This document shows positions 37,738 to 50,249 of a DNA stretch of 64,000 nt, in pieces; position 1 is the stretch's first letter; the number at the start of each line of letters is the position of its first letter. Location of the stretch: positions 13,322,369 to 13,386,368 of the forward strand of contig CM018051.1 of the NCBI GenBank assembly GCA_008638375.1, in the 5' to 3' direction. The position numbers and the translations under genes are program-made. Below the pieces are notes generated by a model. It was given only the letters and a program-made list of their open reading frames with translations. It was not told where the DNA came from and did not search any database. Origin of the DNA: Nyssa sinensis. Its lineage: Eukaryota; Streptophyta; Magnoliopsida; Cornales; Nyssaceae.

Positions 37738-40700
37738 GACACCGTCGACGTCAAATAAAATATGAAAAACATGTCAGTTCAATTCATTTATCCTACGTCA
37801 AATGCAAAATAATAAATTGGAGAAATAAGAGCTAATAAGTAGATGACATGGTAATTTATTTTAGTTTGAAATTTTTCTAAAACTTTCGGCGTTGGTGTAA
37901 TGAAATCTTGGACTAAAATTAGCGGTCATACATTCAATATTAATTTTGTAAATAATTAAACAATTTAAAACAAAATAATAAATGCATTTAATGACAATTT
38001 CATAAATAATACATAACAGAATGGTAAAACATATCGGAATTTTTTTTTTTTAATATTAAGTAGTTGAATTTTATAAATAATTCAGAACAAAATAGTAATA
38101 ACGCATCAAAATTTTCCTAATTTTATATTAAGTAATATATATATATATATATGTATATATTAATTATACAAACACGTACCGCATACGTACACAAGGGGTC
38201 CGCTAGCATGGTCCATGCACACTAAAAATCAAAAAGGGTGGTAATTGTCTGCTATGACATATGCGATGACACGTGGCCGAATTATTAGTGTCGGTGGCTT
38301 GGAATTTTACCGTGGCTTGGATATGATCAAGCACTTTAATGGGCGAGCATCCAACGCCACCATTTTGACATTCATGTCCATTTTTCTTCTCCTTATTTTC
38401 TTATACCCTCTCACCTACTTGTATATATAATACTTTTATCAGTCGTGAGTGATTATTATTTTTATTTTAATTAACACATATAGTATATGTATGTGCATAA
38501 TTATACATGATATTAACACATATAATACATATATTAATCAAATAGTGAGTATTCATATTCACAGTTGATATTAACATTTTTCATATATATATATATAAGG
38601 TAACTTAAATTGACTTTTCTTAAAATTTTTGACAATAACATTGATTTTTCCACAAATTTTTAAAACTACACTGACCTCCCCTCCAATCCATTTTTTTTAA
38701 ATAATAATATTGCCCTTTTATTTTTATTTTTTTGTTTTTTTTTTAATTTTTAGCAATTTATTTTTTGTTTTCAAATAAATTTTAATTAAAATCTTCTTTG
38801 ACTAAAAAATATAAATTATTTATTTAAAATTTAATTTTATATAAAATGAAAAAATATTCTTTAAAAAAATTTAGAAAAAAATATCAAAATTTAAAAAATT
38901 CAAAAAATTATGAAAGAGACAATTTTATCACTTTCAAAAAAAAAATTGGACCAGAAAAAAAGTCAGTGTAATTTGTCAGAAAAAATAAAAGAAGTTTGTG
39001 TAATTATAAAAATCTCAGAAGATGTCAATATAATTGTAAAAAATTTCAGAAGAGTACAATGTAATTTATCTTTACATTTATATGTATTGTCATTTTTATA
39101 TATATTTTCCTACAATTATGGTGGATTGATCAACCTATGATTAATCAATTCAATCACTTTCTCAAATGCTTTCAATTAATTAATTCATATATCAATTTTG
39201 ACAAATGAAGTATTAAATATTAGAATGAACTAGGCAATGAAGATTTTCCATGTATGACAAGTTTGAGTGTGCTCCACAATTTTAGAAAGCATTATCAGAT
39301 TTATTAAGTCGTATTAACAACATATGACCAAATTCTACATATGAAAGAATTATTATATATTACCATTATACTTGTGTAATTTTTTTATAATTTGAATATT
39401 TATAAATTTTATTAAAATTTATTATAAATTATAAAATTATTATAATAAGTATACAGTATGACAGTCGCATAGAATAATGACTAACATAACGTTAATTCCT
39501 CTTTGTCCCTACTTGAATCGATTTTGAACATCAATATTAAAATGGGATAAGCTTTCTTTGATGGAGACAAAATTGGTTTCAATATTATTTTGTGATATTA
39601 TATTAGTCTTAAAAAAAGAAATCAGTAGAGAGTAATATTTTAATAACTTTCTATATTTGATAATTTTAATAATTCTAGGGGAAAACAACACTTCTAAGCA
39701 TATCCAATACTCACAACTCCATGCCAATTCTTTAATGGACAATCAATCCTACCCACATCAAATGAAGACAACATTAGGGTCATACCTACAAGATAAATGT
39801 TATTATAAACTCTAACTTATGTAATTTAAGAATTAAAAATAAAAAAGCTGGAATTAATAAAAAAAAATTAATTCTTAATTTATTTAATAATTAAAAGATC
39901 ATTAATGTTCCTTTACTAATTATATTTGGGCCGGATTTCATAACTATGCTAAATATAGTGATGCAGGATTATTCTCATTGTTCATTGAGTAATGTTAGAT
40001 GTTTTAAATTTTTGTATCAAAACTTACATTTCAAATAATACAACATTACAATTTAGACATATTATAAATATTTTGTCAATAATTTGTTGACACAACATTT
40101 AAGATGTAAAATTTAGTACCAAAATTCAAGATCATCAATACTAAACCATAAGGGATGGATCTAATTTACTATCTAGGCGACCATCCAGGCGATCACCCAA
40201 CAAAAAAATATGGTATAAATTGATCTAATCATTATTGTAATTCAAAATTTCACACAATCTATTTTATTAATAAAATTAACATTCTTACTCTTAAATAAAA
40301 ATATGAAGGAAAAAAAATGCAGTAGCAACTATTTTTACTAATATTATTTTTGCACCAGCAAACAAGCATACAGTTTGAATTTTGGAAACATTGTACAATA
40401 TGCAAATAAATCAAATACAATGTACAATATTATAGAAAACACGTGAATAGAAGTTAATTCATTCAAATAATAAATTTTGATGGTAATTCAAATGACAATA
40501 TTAAACAAACTTGACAAAATCTAAAATAATTAATTACTATTAATTACTATTAAAATGTCATAAATGTAATTTATTTTATCTTGACAACCTGAAATAAACA
40601 CATGGGGATCAAATAATATTAACTTAATCTTTTAGGAAATCTTGATCTTATATATTTCATGTAAATAAAATAAAATATTGTTATATATATAAGAACTTCA

Positions 40701-41727
40701 GACAAAAATAATTTATATTTGAAAATTTTTCAATTTCTCTATTAATTTCACCTCATTTATTTTCAGATAAAACAAAAAAAAAATATTAAATTAATTATGT
40801 ATTAAAATAAAAAATTTGCCTAAAAACAAATTATTATTCAATGATATATTCAACCCAAAACAAAACAAATATAATATTAAAGTAAATTTTAATTATGTAT
40901 TAAAATAAAAAATTTAATTAATTACAAATATCTACTATCCAGACGAATTGGACACTTGGACAACCGCCCAATTATTTTGATTCACATGATCACTGCCCAT
41001 ACATTTTTTCTGTAATCAGGCACCCGTGCGATTGCCCATATGGTCGCCCGTAACAACTATGTATCAGACCAAAAAGAGATTATAAATAAAGGACAATGCT
41101 TAATTTCACAGTCGATGGAAGGAATATCTTTCTATCCACATATATGTCACAACTTTATTATATCACATATGTATTATATATATTTTTACTTTTTTTTAAT
41201 TAAAATTAAATAATCATATAATATACATGTTATATATGATACGTAATATAATTGATTAATAGTAACACGGAGAGATTTCTCTTATACAATATGAAATCAA
41301 ACACCGTCCATAAATAAATACCAATAGGACCAGCGAAGGCAGGAAAGTCAATGGGGAGTCTTTATTGTGTCCTCCTATTAAATGGCAAAAGATATCAGCA
41401 TTGGGAGAAACCAATTCCAACTCGTTAAAACCCACACTAAAATAGAATTCCCTTGCTTTCATACCACTTTCTTATTTTTCACTTTCTTTTGGAGTTACTG
41501 AATTGACTCTGTATAATTTATGTGTTTGGAAAATTTATCCAAACAAGTGTTTGTTTTTTACATAATTGTTCATATGTAATTTATAAGAATAGTTATCATT
41601 GAATCGGTCGGTTTATTTGGTTGAATCGAAAATCAGATATTAAATTAATTTAATTTGATTAATTTTGAGAACAAAAAAACAAAATTGATTCAACCAGCCA
41701 AAAAAATCAAACAACTTTTTGTCTTCA
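37200..41727. other. Non-coding host sequence of duplication copy 1
   Basis: AT-rich sequence with TA microsatellites (for example 37700-37729). The open frame 38245-38430 contains a G-box-like ACGTGGC but is not kept in copy 2, where about 17 bp are missing, so it is unlikely to be coding. No gene is recognised; 51122-55460 in copy 2 is equivalent. Confidence 0.6.
38600..39075. mobile_element. Small MULE-like MITE in copy 1
   Basis: The left end GTAACTTAAATTGAC and the right end (complement GTAAAGATAAATTACATTG) are inverted relatives; similarity continues inward through ACACTGAC motifs on both sides. Flanking 9-mers ATATATAAG (38591-38599) and ATTTATATG (39076-39084) agree at 7 of 9 positions, as expected of an old 9-bp duplication. 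The centre is AT-rich and non-coding. Confidence 0.5.
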
Positions 41728-41940
41728 TTAAATGTACACTACTTATACTCCATATTATGATTTTAGTTTGTAAAAATCAAATTCTTTGAAAGAGAAATGC
41801 TATGATTAGATTCTTGCCTATTCAAATTATACATCTGTATATAATTCACCATGTATAAATTAAACATATGATTTGAATTGAATGAACAAGAACACTCTCG
41901 AATGTTTGTAGAAGAAATTTGTAAGATTTGAAGATTGTAA

Positions 41941-44511
41941 TCAAGCAGAATTTTCTGTAGAGGCTGAAGTAGAATCTTCTGTAGAAGCTGAAGTAGGTAA
42001 TGGATAGTCATATGTTTGAGGAAAATTAGGGAAGACAAAAGGTATATGAATAGAATTAGGGATAGATGGAAATATGGATTCATGAAATATGACATCTCTG
42101 GATATGAAAGTTTTGAGAGTAAGTAAGTCAAGCACTTTGTATCCTTTGACATTTGGTGGATAACCAAGGAAGATGCATTTTGAAGCTTTAGGTGAGAACT
42201 TCCCTCGATTATTTTTAAGTGTGCTTGCAAAACACAAACATCCAAATACTTTGAGGTATTTGTAACTTGGTTGTTTGTGGAATAAAAGATAGTATGGTGA
42301 TTGATTATTTAGGATAGGGGAAGGAGTACGATTAATAAGATGGGTAGCTGTCAGAATACAATCTGTCCAGTAGGATAAAGGTAGGTTGCTTTGAAATAAG
42401 AGAGCTCTAGCAACATTTAGGAGGTGTTGATGCTTTCCCTCAACCCTACCATTTTGCTGTGGAAAGTCAACACATGATAATTGATGTGTTATTCCATGCT
42501 CTTGATAAAAAAGAGGCATGTTAAACTCCTGACCATTATCTGTTCGAAGAGTTTGAATGTTGGTGTTGAATTGAGTTTGAGCATATTTGATAAAGCTAGT
42601 AAGTATAGATCTTGAATCAGATTTTGCTTTCATGAGATAGAGCCAAGTAAAGCGAGTATGATCATCTAAGATTGTAAGAAAATGGCTATATCCTGAGTAA
42701 GAAATAGTAGAGAAGGGACCCCAAATGTCAACATGAACTAACTCGAAAATTTTATTGGATTGATTGCTTGATACAGGATAGGGAAGCTTCTTTTGTCTAG
42801 CTAAGGGGCAGATTTCACATACATGATTTGGAGAAACTTTTACAGAAGAATCAAGATTACTAATTATCTGTAATCTTGCAGATGGAACATGTCCTAATCT
42901 AAGATGCCATATATGAGGATTGCTATTACATGATTGAACTAATGCAGTAGAAGAACAAATTTGATCAGACATTGCACTTTTATTTGAAACAGGAAAAGAT
43001 AAGTGGTATAAGCCAGATTTGACTTCAGCAAGCCCAATCATCCTCCATTTGCTCAAGTCCTGCAAAATGCATTTGGATTGAATGAAGAACAATCCAATAG
43101 GGTTATCTTTGGTCAATTTTAAAGCAGAAATCAGGTTGATATTAAAAGAAGGAACAAACAGTGCATTTTGTAGGATTATGTCAGAAGAAAGGGTGGCATT
43201 TCCAGAGAAAAGAATAGGAACAGATTGTCTATTTGGTAAATGGACTTTAGGAGGTTTGTTGAGGGCGCTTATGGAATCAAAAAGATGAGGAGAACAGATC
43301 ATATGATCTGTTGCTCCTGTGTCAAGAATCCAAGTGTATGAATGCTTTGAAAAAGAAACAATGTTGCAGGAAGAGGATATACCTGAAGTGGAGACAATAT
43401 TAGCTGTAGAATCAGTGTGAAGATTGGAATTGGATAGGCTATCTGCCAGAGTAAGCAGATTTTTGATTTGCTCTTGAGAAAATATCATATTTGGAATGTT
43501 CGAATTTTGCTCTAATGAAGATGCATTGTTTGCAGTGGATTGTGCATATGATGAATTTGCAGATTGCACATTGATAGATCTTTTCCCTTTAGGACCTAGC
43601 CATCCAGGAGGATATCCAATCAGTTGGAAACATTTGTCTACAAGATGGCCAGAGTAGCCACAATGAGAACAGACCAAAACAGATTTTCCTTTCTGCTTTG
43701 TGTATCTTGCAGATTATCTTTGTGGTTGAGCAGCAACCATAGCATGCGAATCAAGGGAGATTCTAACACTGTTAGTCAGAGATCGTTGACTTTTTTCTTG
43801 TAGTAGCAAAGAAAATACTTTGCTCATTGATGGTAGAGGGGATTGAAGGAGTAATTGACTTCTGATGGCCGAGTATAAATCATGTAATCCAACTAAGAAT
43901 TTGATTACATAATCAGATTCTTGTCGATCTGTGAGATGCTGCAGAATATTGCATGTGCACCTACCAAGATTTCCACATTTACAACTTGGAATAGGTCGAT
44001 AGCTGATATATTCATCCCATAAGGCTTTAAACTCACTGAAATACTCAGTAACAGGTTTAGAACCTTGAGAAATAGAACTGAGGGATTTTTCCAAAGAAAA
44101 AACTCTTGGACCATCGCTTCTAAGATATCTTGTCTTAAGTTCTTCCCAAATATCCAAAGCAGATGTAAAATAAAGGAGGCTACCACGAATTTCTTTGGAA
44201 ATTGAGTTCATTAACCATGAGAGTACTAGATTATTGGCTCGTAGCCAAGCAAGACGAAGCTTGGGATCAGCATCAATTCTAGGTTGAAGTAGAGTTCCAT
44301 CAATGAAGGAGATCTTATTCTTGACACTGAGTGCAATTGAAATCGAACGACTCCATGCAGTATAATTCTCACCTGTAAAAACGTCAGACACTAGAAGTGC
44401 TCCTGGATTGTCAGAAGGATGAAGATAGTATGGAGTCGAGGAATCATCACAAGGATTCGCCATAGAAGCTCTCTCTGAAGTTTCAGAAGATGCCATAGAA
44501 GCAGGAAACAA
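41941..44511 (-). pseudogene. Copia-B gag-protease-integrase frame, one internal stop, no RT
   Basis: A long frame runs from ATG at 44511 to 41941, interrupted only by TAA at 43713-43711, after which it continues in the same frame. Segments: copia-type gag ('DVFTGENYTAWSRSISIALS', UBN2-like domain); zinc knuckle 'CSHCGYSGHLVDKC' (CCHC, about 43670); protease 'WILDTGATDHM' (43340-43310); GAG-pre-integrase 'HLRLGH...CEICPLARQKK'; integrase core with Asp in 'LVHVDIWGPF', Asp in 'RTDNGQEF' and Glu in 'PQQNGRVEGKH'; then 'GYPPNVKGYKVLDLLT'. The catalytic residues of protease and integrase are in place. RT and RNase H are absent because of the truncation. Confidence 0.9.
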
Positions 44512-44587
44512 GAAGGATAGAGAACAGAATCAAGAATCAAGAGGGAAAGAATTGAGCGGAAGGCTTTTCTTTACTCTTCTGATACCA

Positions 44588-44853
44588 TGTAAAGTTTCTA
44601 TGACTAGCATAAGTCAAAACAGAGGATTTGATGAATAAAAACTTAAACACTTCTCATTACTTTTCATACTTGTAAAATCTGTACAGAGGTGTATATTTAT
44701 ACACGTGATTTGGCTGAGAGCTCTTGTAACAAACCTGTAACAAACTTGTAACCAACTTAACTAATTGGACTGCCTATTTACAAAAGAAGCCCTCTGTTTG
44801 GCTTCTAGAGATTTTAACTCTAATTTCTCTATGTGATTTTCTATATTCCAACA
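44588..44853 (-). repeat. Copia-B 5' LTR
   Basis: Starts (- strand) TGTTGGAATATAG, has a TATA-like GTATAAATATACACC near 44695, and ends TTTACA, directly followed by TGGTATCAGAAG (44587-44576), a near match to the initiator-Met tRNA primer site. Confidence 0.85.
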
Positions 44854-45327
44854 GAAGTACTGTTCCTTTTTAAAATAATCACACGTTACCATATCCCATC
44901 AAAAGAAAGAAGAAAAAAAATTATCCTTGTAATGATTTCTCTTAGGAGGTTAAGTGTACGAAAGCTTTATTGATCTTATTACTTGCAATTTAGAAATTAA
45001 GCTAGCTAGCTACGTCAGCTCTAAATTTGTATGCTTTTAAAAACCTCCAATTAAACTTATATATATATATATAAATATGTGTGTGTGTGTGTTTGTGTTT
45101 ATTACTTTTGTTGGCTTATCAATTTGGGTGGGTCTCTATCAAATGGGACCCTAGTAGGCCCTTTGCTAATAGACATGGGAAAGATCTTATAGATTTCTAT
45201 TGGACAATGTAGTACTATTCGTAAGAGAGCCAAGTTGAGAAAATATATCAATTAAAATGGCAGCTCCCACTCTTTATATATATATATAAATTTTTTTCTA
45301 GAGTGAGGTCCTATTTAATTTTGTACA

Positions 45328-45484
45328 TGAAGAAGAGAAAGAAATTTATATATATTTCTGTATATTTAAAACTATACAATATGAGGTTTATTTATAGGTA
45401 CAAGATGAGAATACAATGTGGGAGTGTAGACGATGTGGGATAAAGTGGAAATAAAGTCTATGAGTAATCTAAAATATTCTAACA
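45328..45484 (-). repeat. Copia-C 3' LTR
   Basis: 157 bp. Starts TGTTAGAATATTTTAGATTA at 45484 on the - strand and ends CTTCTTCA at 45328, next to GTACA. Confidence 0.9.
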
Positions 45485-45498
45485 CCCCCCCCTCAAAC

Positions 45499-48400
45499 TC
45501 AAGATGACAAAGTCAACTGGAGTTTGGAAACAAGATCACGGAGCCGACCAAGAGGATGAGACTTCGTGAAAATATTGGCAAGTTGATCTTCAAACGAGAC
45601 AGATCGAAGGTCCAAGGTACCCTGCTGAAGATGGTGCCAAATGAAGTAACAATCAACTTCAATATGTTTGGTGCACTCATGAAAGACAACATTGTGAGCA
45701 ATTTGGATGGCGCTCCGATTATCACAATAATGAGGAGAACTAGTCAACTGAGGAGCACCCATGTCTGTCAAAAGTCATCGTAACCACAAAAGTTCAGCTG
45801 TAGTATCAGCAAGGGCACGGTACTCAGCCTTAGTACTAGAGAAAGCAACAACAACCTGCTTCTTACTACGCCAAGAAATGAGAGAGCTGCCGAGTAAGAA
45901 ACAGTATCCCGTGGTGGAGCGACGATCGGTGGGATCACCAGCCCAATCAGCATCAGAATGGGAGCGAAGCTCAAGAGATGAGCGAGAGGAAAAGTGAAGG
46001 CCATGAAACAGAGTTCCCTTGACATACCGTAAGATGCGAAGAACAGCAGCATAGTGGGTAGAGCGAGGGGCACTCATAAGCTGGCTAACCAGATGAACGA
46101 CATAGGAAATGTCTGGTCGAGTAATAATGAGATAGATGAGACTACCGACCAGGTTGTCGATATAGAGTAGCATCAGGAAGAGATTCACCATCAGTAGCAA
46201 GTAACCGAACATTAAGATCAAGCGGAGAAGTGCATGTTTTACTGTCAGTCAAGCCAGCCTTATAAAGCAAGTCAGATGCATACTTAACTTGAGAAAGATA
46301 ATAACCATCTAATCCAGATGTAACCTCAAGACCCAAAAAGTAGTTAAGTTGCCCCAAGTCCTTCATCTCAAAATTTTGACTTAAGAAGTGCTGAAGATCT
46401 CGAATACCTAGAGAGATCATCACTTGTAATGATCATGTTATCAACATAAAGAAGAATAAGAATAATACCAGCACCAGTGGTCCGAAAGAAAAGAGCTGAG
46501 TCATAGGCACTAGGGATAAACCCCTGTTGAGCAACAACACAACTGAATTTAGCAAACCAGGCTCGGGGAGCTTGTTTGAGACAGTAGAGAGCACACCGAA
46601 GACGGCAAACTGTGTGAAGAGGATAGGCATAACCAAAAGGAGGATGCATATAAACTTCCTCAGCAAGATCACCATTCAAGAATGCATTTTTGACATCCAT
46701 CTGAAACAGTTGCCAATGACGCACAATAGCAATGGCAAACAAAGAGCGGACAGAGGTAAGACGAGTAACAGGGGCAAAAGTCTCCTCATAGTCAATACCA
46801 TACTCTTGAGAGAAAACTCTTGGCAACAAGACGAGCTTTGTAGCGTTCCGCTTGATTCATCTGACCGAGTCTTGATTTTGTAGACCCACTTACATGCAAC
46901 TGCAGACTTGCTAGGAGGTAAATCCACCAAGTCCCAAGTATGAGTTTTAGTGAGAGCTTCTAGTTCATCAGACATAACTATCTGTCCAAAGAGGGTCAGC
47001 ACTAGCCTCACGATAACTGTGAGGTTCGTGAAGGGTAGCAAGAGCATTATAACAATGAAAATCTTGAAGATGAGAAGGAGGAGCTCTTACTCTAGTGGAT
47101 TGACGAAGTATAGGTACCTAGACAGGCTCGGAGGTAGTTGATGGATCAGGAGTATCAGCAGACGTGTCAAATGACTCTGAAACAGGCGAAGAAGGAACAT
47201 CTGAGGAGTTTGGCATCTCTGCAGAGGAATCAGAAAATAAAGCAATAGAGGGGTCAGTAAAGATAGGAGCATAACTGATAGAAGATTGCGGAAAAGGAGA
47301 AATACTCGTAAACACATTATGTTCCCAAAACTCTACATGACAAGAAATACGAAGATGTTTAGCTATGGGATCATAACAACGATAACCCTTTTGAGTGAGA
47401 CCATAACCTAATAAGACAGCAGAGTTGGGATCGAGGCTCAAGTTTGGTGCGTTCATATGAGGGAAGAGTGACAAAACAAACACAACCAAAAACTCGAAGT
47501 AATGAATAGTTAGGAATTGTACCATGGAGAAGCTCCAACGGAGTTTTATTGTGTATAGTGGGTGAGGGAACACGATTGATAGTGTAGACAGCAGTAAGAG
47601 CAGCTTCTCCCCAAAAACGTTCTGGAAGAGAGGCAGAGATGAGAAGTGCTCTTACTGTATCCAGAATGTGGCGATGTTTTCATTCTGCTCGACCATTTTG
47701 TTGTGAGGTGTATGGACAAGAATGGTGAGAGACTGTCCCATTGTGTTGTAAAAGGGCAAGAAATGACTTATCCTTGTATTCCATTGCATTATCTGAATGA
47801 AAAGTTTTAATGGTACAAGAAAATTGAGTTTGCACCATTTTGTGAAAATTCTGATAGACAGTGGTGAGTTCAAACCTATGTTGCAAAAGATATATCCAAG
47901 TACAACGATTGTAATCATCCACAAAGATAACAAAATAACGAGATCCCCCCTCAGTCGGTGTCAGGGCAGGACCCCATATATCAAAATGAACTAAATCAAA
48001 AGGTGCTGCAGAAAAAGAGGCACTTTTATTAAAGGATAAATGTGTTTGTTTTCCAAGATGACATGACACACAATCAAAAGACTAAAATTTGACTCGACCT
48101 AAATGACCCTGAGAAGCCAAGAACTGGACACGTGGAAGTGAGGCATGACCCAACCGGGAGTGCCACAAACTGGAAGTAACTGTGATGGCAGCCATGGAAG
48201 TGTTTGTAGAAGAAGGAATCTGTAGAGATGTGAGCTCAAAAAGACGTCCAACTTTACGGCCTGTCCCAAGTAGCTGACCCATCCTGTGAATCTTGTACAT
48301 CAACACCCTTGTTAGAGAATTTCAGATCAAGGCCTAACTCACAAAGTTGTCCTACAGAAAGAAGATTTAAGGATAATTGAGGCACAAAGTAAGTATCACT

Positions 48401-49586
48401 GACAGATAAATTAGAGGTAGAAATAGACCCTACATGACTAACAGGCATATGAGAACCATTGGCAGTGTATATTGCAGGATTGGGAGAAAGAGCAGTTTTA
48501 TGAGAGAAGATGGTGGAATCAGATGTCATATGGTTACAGCAAGCAGAGTCTATAAACCACTGAGATTTACTTGGGGTGACGGACAAGGCAGTGGAGGATT
48601 GGGACAAAACCTGGTGAATTAAGGCCTTTACGTCAGCTGCAGTGACAGGAGTGGATGGAGACAAAGACTCGGGTGTAGAGGAAGTAGAGGAAGCAAGTGC
48701 AGCTGTCTGTTGGGAAGGAGTAGATGAAGTGACCGTGGCTGTCTGTCGGAAGCTAGTTGCCACTGATAATACTTGTACTTGCGACATTCATCGATGGTAT
48801 GACCACGAAATTACACCACTGGCAAATACGAATCCTGGAGTTGGATTGGGATGATGGACGTCCACTAGAAGATGGTGAAGGACCACGAGAAGCAGCGGCA
48901 AGAACCATATCAGATGATTGCATCTTCATAGTAGAACAACGAGTTTCTTTAGAGATAAGTTCAGAAACAGCAGCAGCATCTAAAGTCGGAAGTGGTTGAC
49001 GATGAAGAAGAGAGGCTCGAGTAGACTCAAAATCATCACGAAGAGCCATCATAAAGTGCATAAACTTCCTGTCGATCAAGCCAGGCAGCAAATGTTTGAA
49101 TGTCTTGAGCACATGCTAACTTTGGATCTGTAGCAGATAATTGTTCCCAAAGATGATTGGTCTGAGAATAAAAATAGCAATAGACTGACTTGGGTTCTGA
49201 CGCATCTGATAAAGTTTAGCTTCTAGTTGAAACTCCAAGGAAGCATCATAGGTGCAGTTGTATCTTTTGGCTAGAAAATTCCAAGCAACCTTAGCGTTCC
49301 CAAGTCTTGAAAGGAGACTGTCGATGGATGTAATAGAGGTGTTGATGAACCAAGACAAAATCTTGTAGTGCGTACTACCCCATTCTTCCAAACGAGTTGA
49401 AAATGCCTCTTCTGTCTCACTTGCCTTTTGTGTTGGTGTAACAAGGTCTCCAGTCACATAACGCCATAATCGACGTCCTTTCAAGAAAACCTCCATATTC
49501 TGAGCCCACATACTATAATTGGATCCATCCAAGATTATGTCTATAGGAATAACAATAGAATCGAGATTCGATGTAGATTGAGACAT
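45499..49586 (-). pseudogene. Copia-C gag-pol remnant with several frameshifts
   Basis: gag starts at 49586 ('IILDGSNYSMWAQNMEVFLK') and shifts near 49115 and 48780. Protease-like 'WFIDSACCNHMTSD' lies near 48550, pre-integrase 'SLWHSRLGHASLPRVQFL' near 48150, the integrase core 'DLVHFDIWGP', 'FHSDNAMEY' and 'QQNGRAE' at 47990-47680, then RT from '[20 protein letters not shown]' through 'QMDVKNAFLNGDLAEEVYMH' (46700-46640) to 'LLYVDNMIITSDD' (about 46440), and RNase H 'VVAFSSTKAEYRALADT' to 45499. The RT motif reads YVDN instead of YVDD, and at least six shifts separate the segments. Confidence 0.9.
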
Positions 49587-50079
49587 ATCGAATCTTCAAA
49601 AGTATAAGCAGATAGCAAAAATGAAACTAGGACAAAAACTGAGCAGAATGCACCTGATTTGCAAAAAGTCAACGGTCAACAGTCAACGCTGATGTGGCGG
49701 TGGAAGCTGAAGTGGAACTAGGGTTGATGTAGCAGTGACGTGGCCTAGGGTTGACGTGGCAGCACAAGATGAGGTTGGCGCGTGGGGCTGTGCGTACGCG
49801 GTGCGGCAGAACTTCGGGAGGCCCGTGAGGGCGCGTGGCAGCTCCGATCGGGGCAATCTCGACAGCGTTGGACTCCTCTCTGAATAGGCTGTCCAATGGT
49901 GGTGGCACCTTTGTGAGATGGTGACTGGAACAGTGTAAAATTGAGGAAGACAGAGAGGAATGGCAGTGCGTGGCAGCTCGTGAGGTAAGATACCGTCACA
50001 AGGAAGAGCACCGAAAATTTGCCGAAAGAACAGCTGAAAAAATAAGACTACAGGCCACAAGGTTGTGGCTCTGATACCA

Positions 50080-50244
50080 TGAAGAAATAAAGAAGAGAAA
50101 AGAATTTATATATATTTCTGTGTATTTAAAACTGTACAATATGAGGTCTATTTATAGGTACAATATAAGAATACAATGTGGGAGTGTAGACGATGTGGGA
50201 CAAAGTGGAAATAAAGTCTATGGGTAATCTAGAATATTCTAACA
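50080..50244 (-). repeat. Copia-C 5' LTR
   Basis: 165 bp. Starts TGTTAGAATATTCTAGATTA at 50244 and ends TTTATTTCTTCA at 50080, followed by the tRNA primer site. TATA-like CTATAAATAGACC near 50155. Confidence 0.9.
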
Positions 50245-50249
50245 GTACA

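Larger units (their letters stand above)
33111..41727. repeat. Segmental tandem duplication, copy 1
   Basis: Starts CCATATTATGATTTTAG at 33111 and ends near TCAAACAACTTTTTGTC. It matches copy 2 (41750-55460) base for base over long stretches, in the same order. Anchor pairs: 33111/41750, 33591/50949, about 37201/51122, about 37670/51602, about 38170/51960 and about 41480/55200. Copy 1 carries Copia-A and lacks about 0.8 kb of host sequence present in copy 2 (45165-45327 plus 50245-50945). No conserved gene is seen in the duplicated unit. Confidence 0.9.
41914..44853 (-). mobile_element. Copia-B: Ty1-copia element with 5' LTR, truncated before reverse transcriptase
   Basis: On the - strand the 5' LTR (44853-44588) starts TGTTGGAATATAG and ends CTTTACA, and is followed by a primer site TGGTATCAGA. 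gag, protease and integrase follow, and the element stops at about 41914 without RT, RNase H or 3' LTR. Host sequence resumes on both sides at the point where copy 1 is uninterrupted (33270-33275). GAAGT follows the LTR and GAAG precedes the truncated end. Confidence 0.85.
45328..50244 (-). mobile_element. Copia-C: full-length Ty1-copia element, 4.9 kb, TSD GTACA
   Basis: Two LTRs (50244-50080 and 45484-45328) both start TGTTAGAATATT on the - strand. They are similar but differ by about nine substitutions and a short indel near the end. GTACA flanks both sides (45323-45327 and 50245-50249). A primer site TGGTATCAGAGCC (50079-50067) and a polypurine tract GAGGGGGGGG (about 45486-45494) are present. 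The internal part holds gag, protease, integrase, RT and RNase H in copia order. It is the same family as Copia-A but in the opposite orientation and at another site. Confidence 0.95.

Noticed and set aside
38245..38430. Small hydrophobic ORF starting MSAMTYAM
   Set aside because: The equivalent sequence in duplication copy 2 has a loss of about 17 bp that breaks the frame, so it is not under coding constraint.
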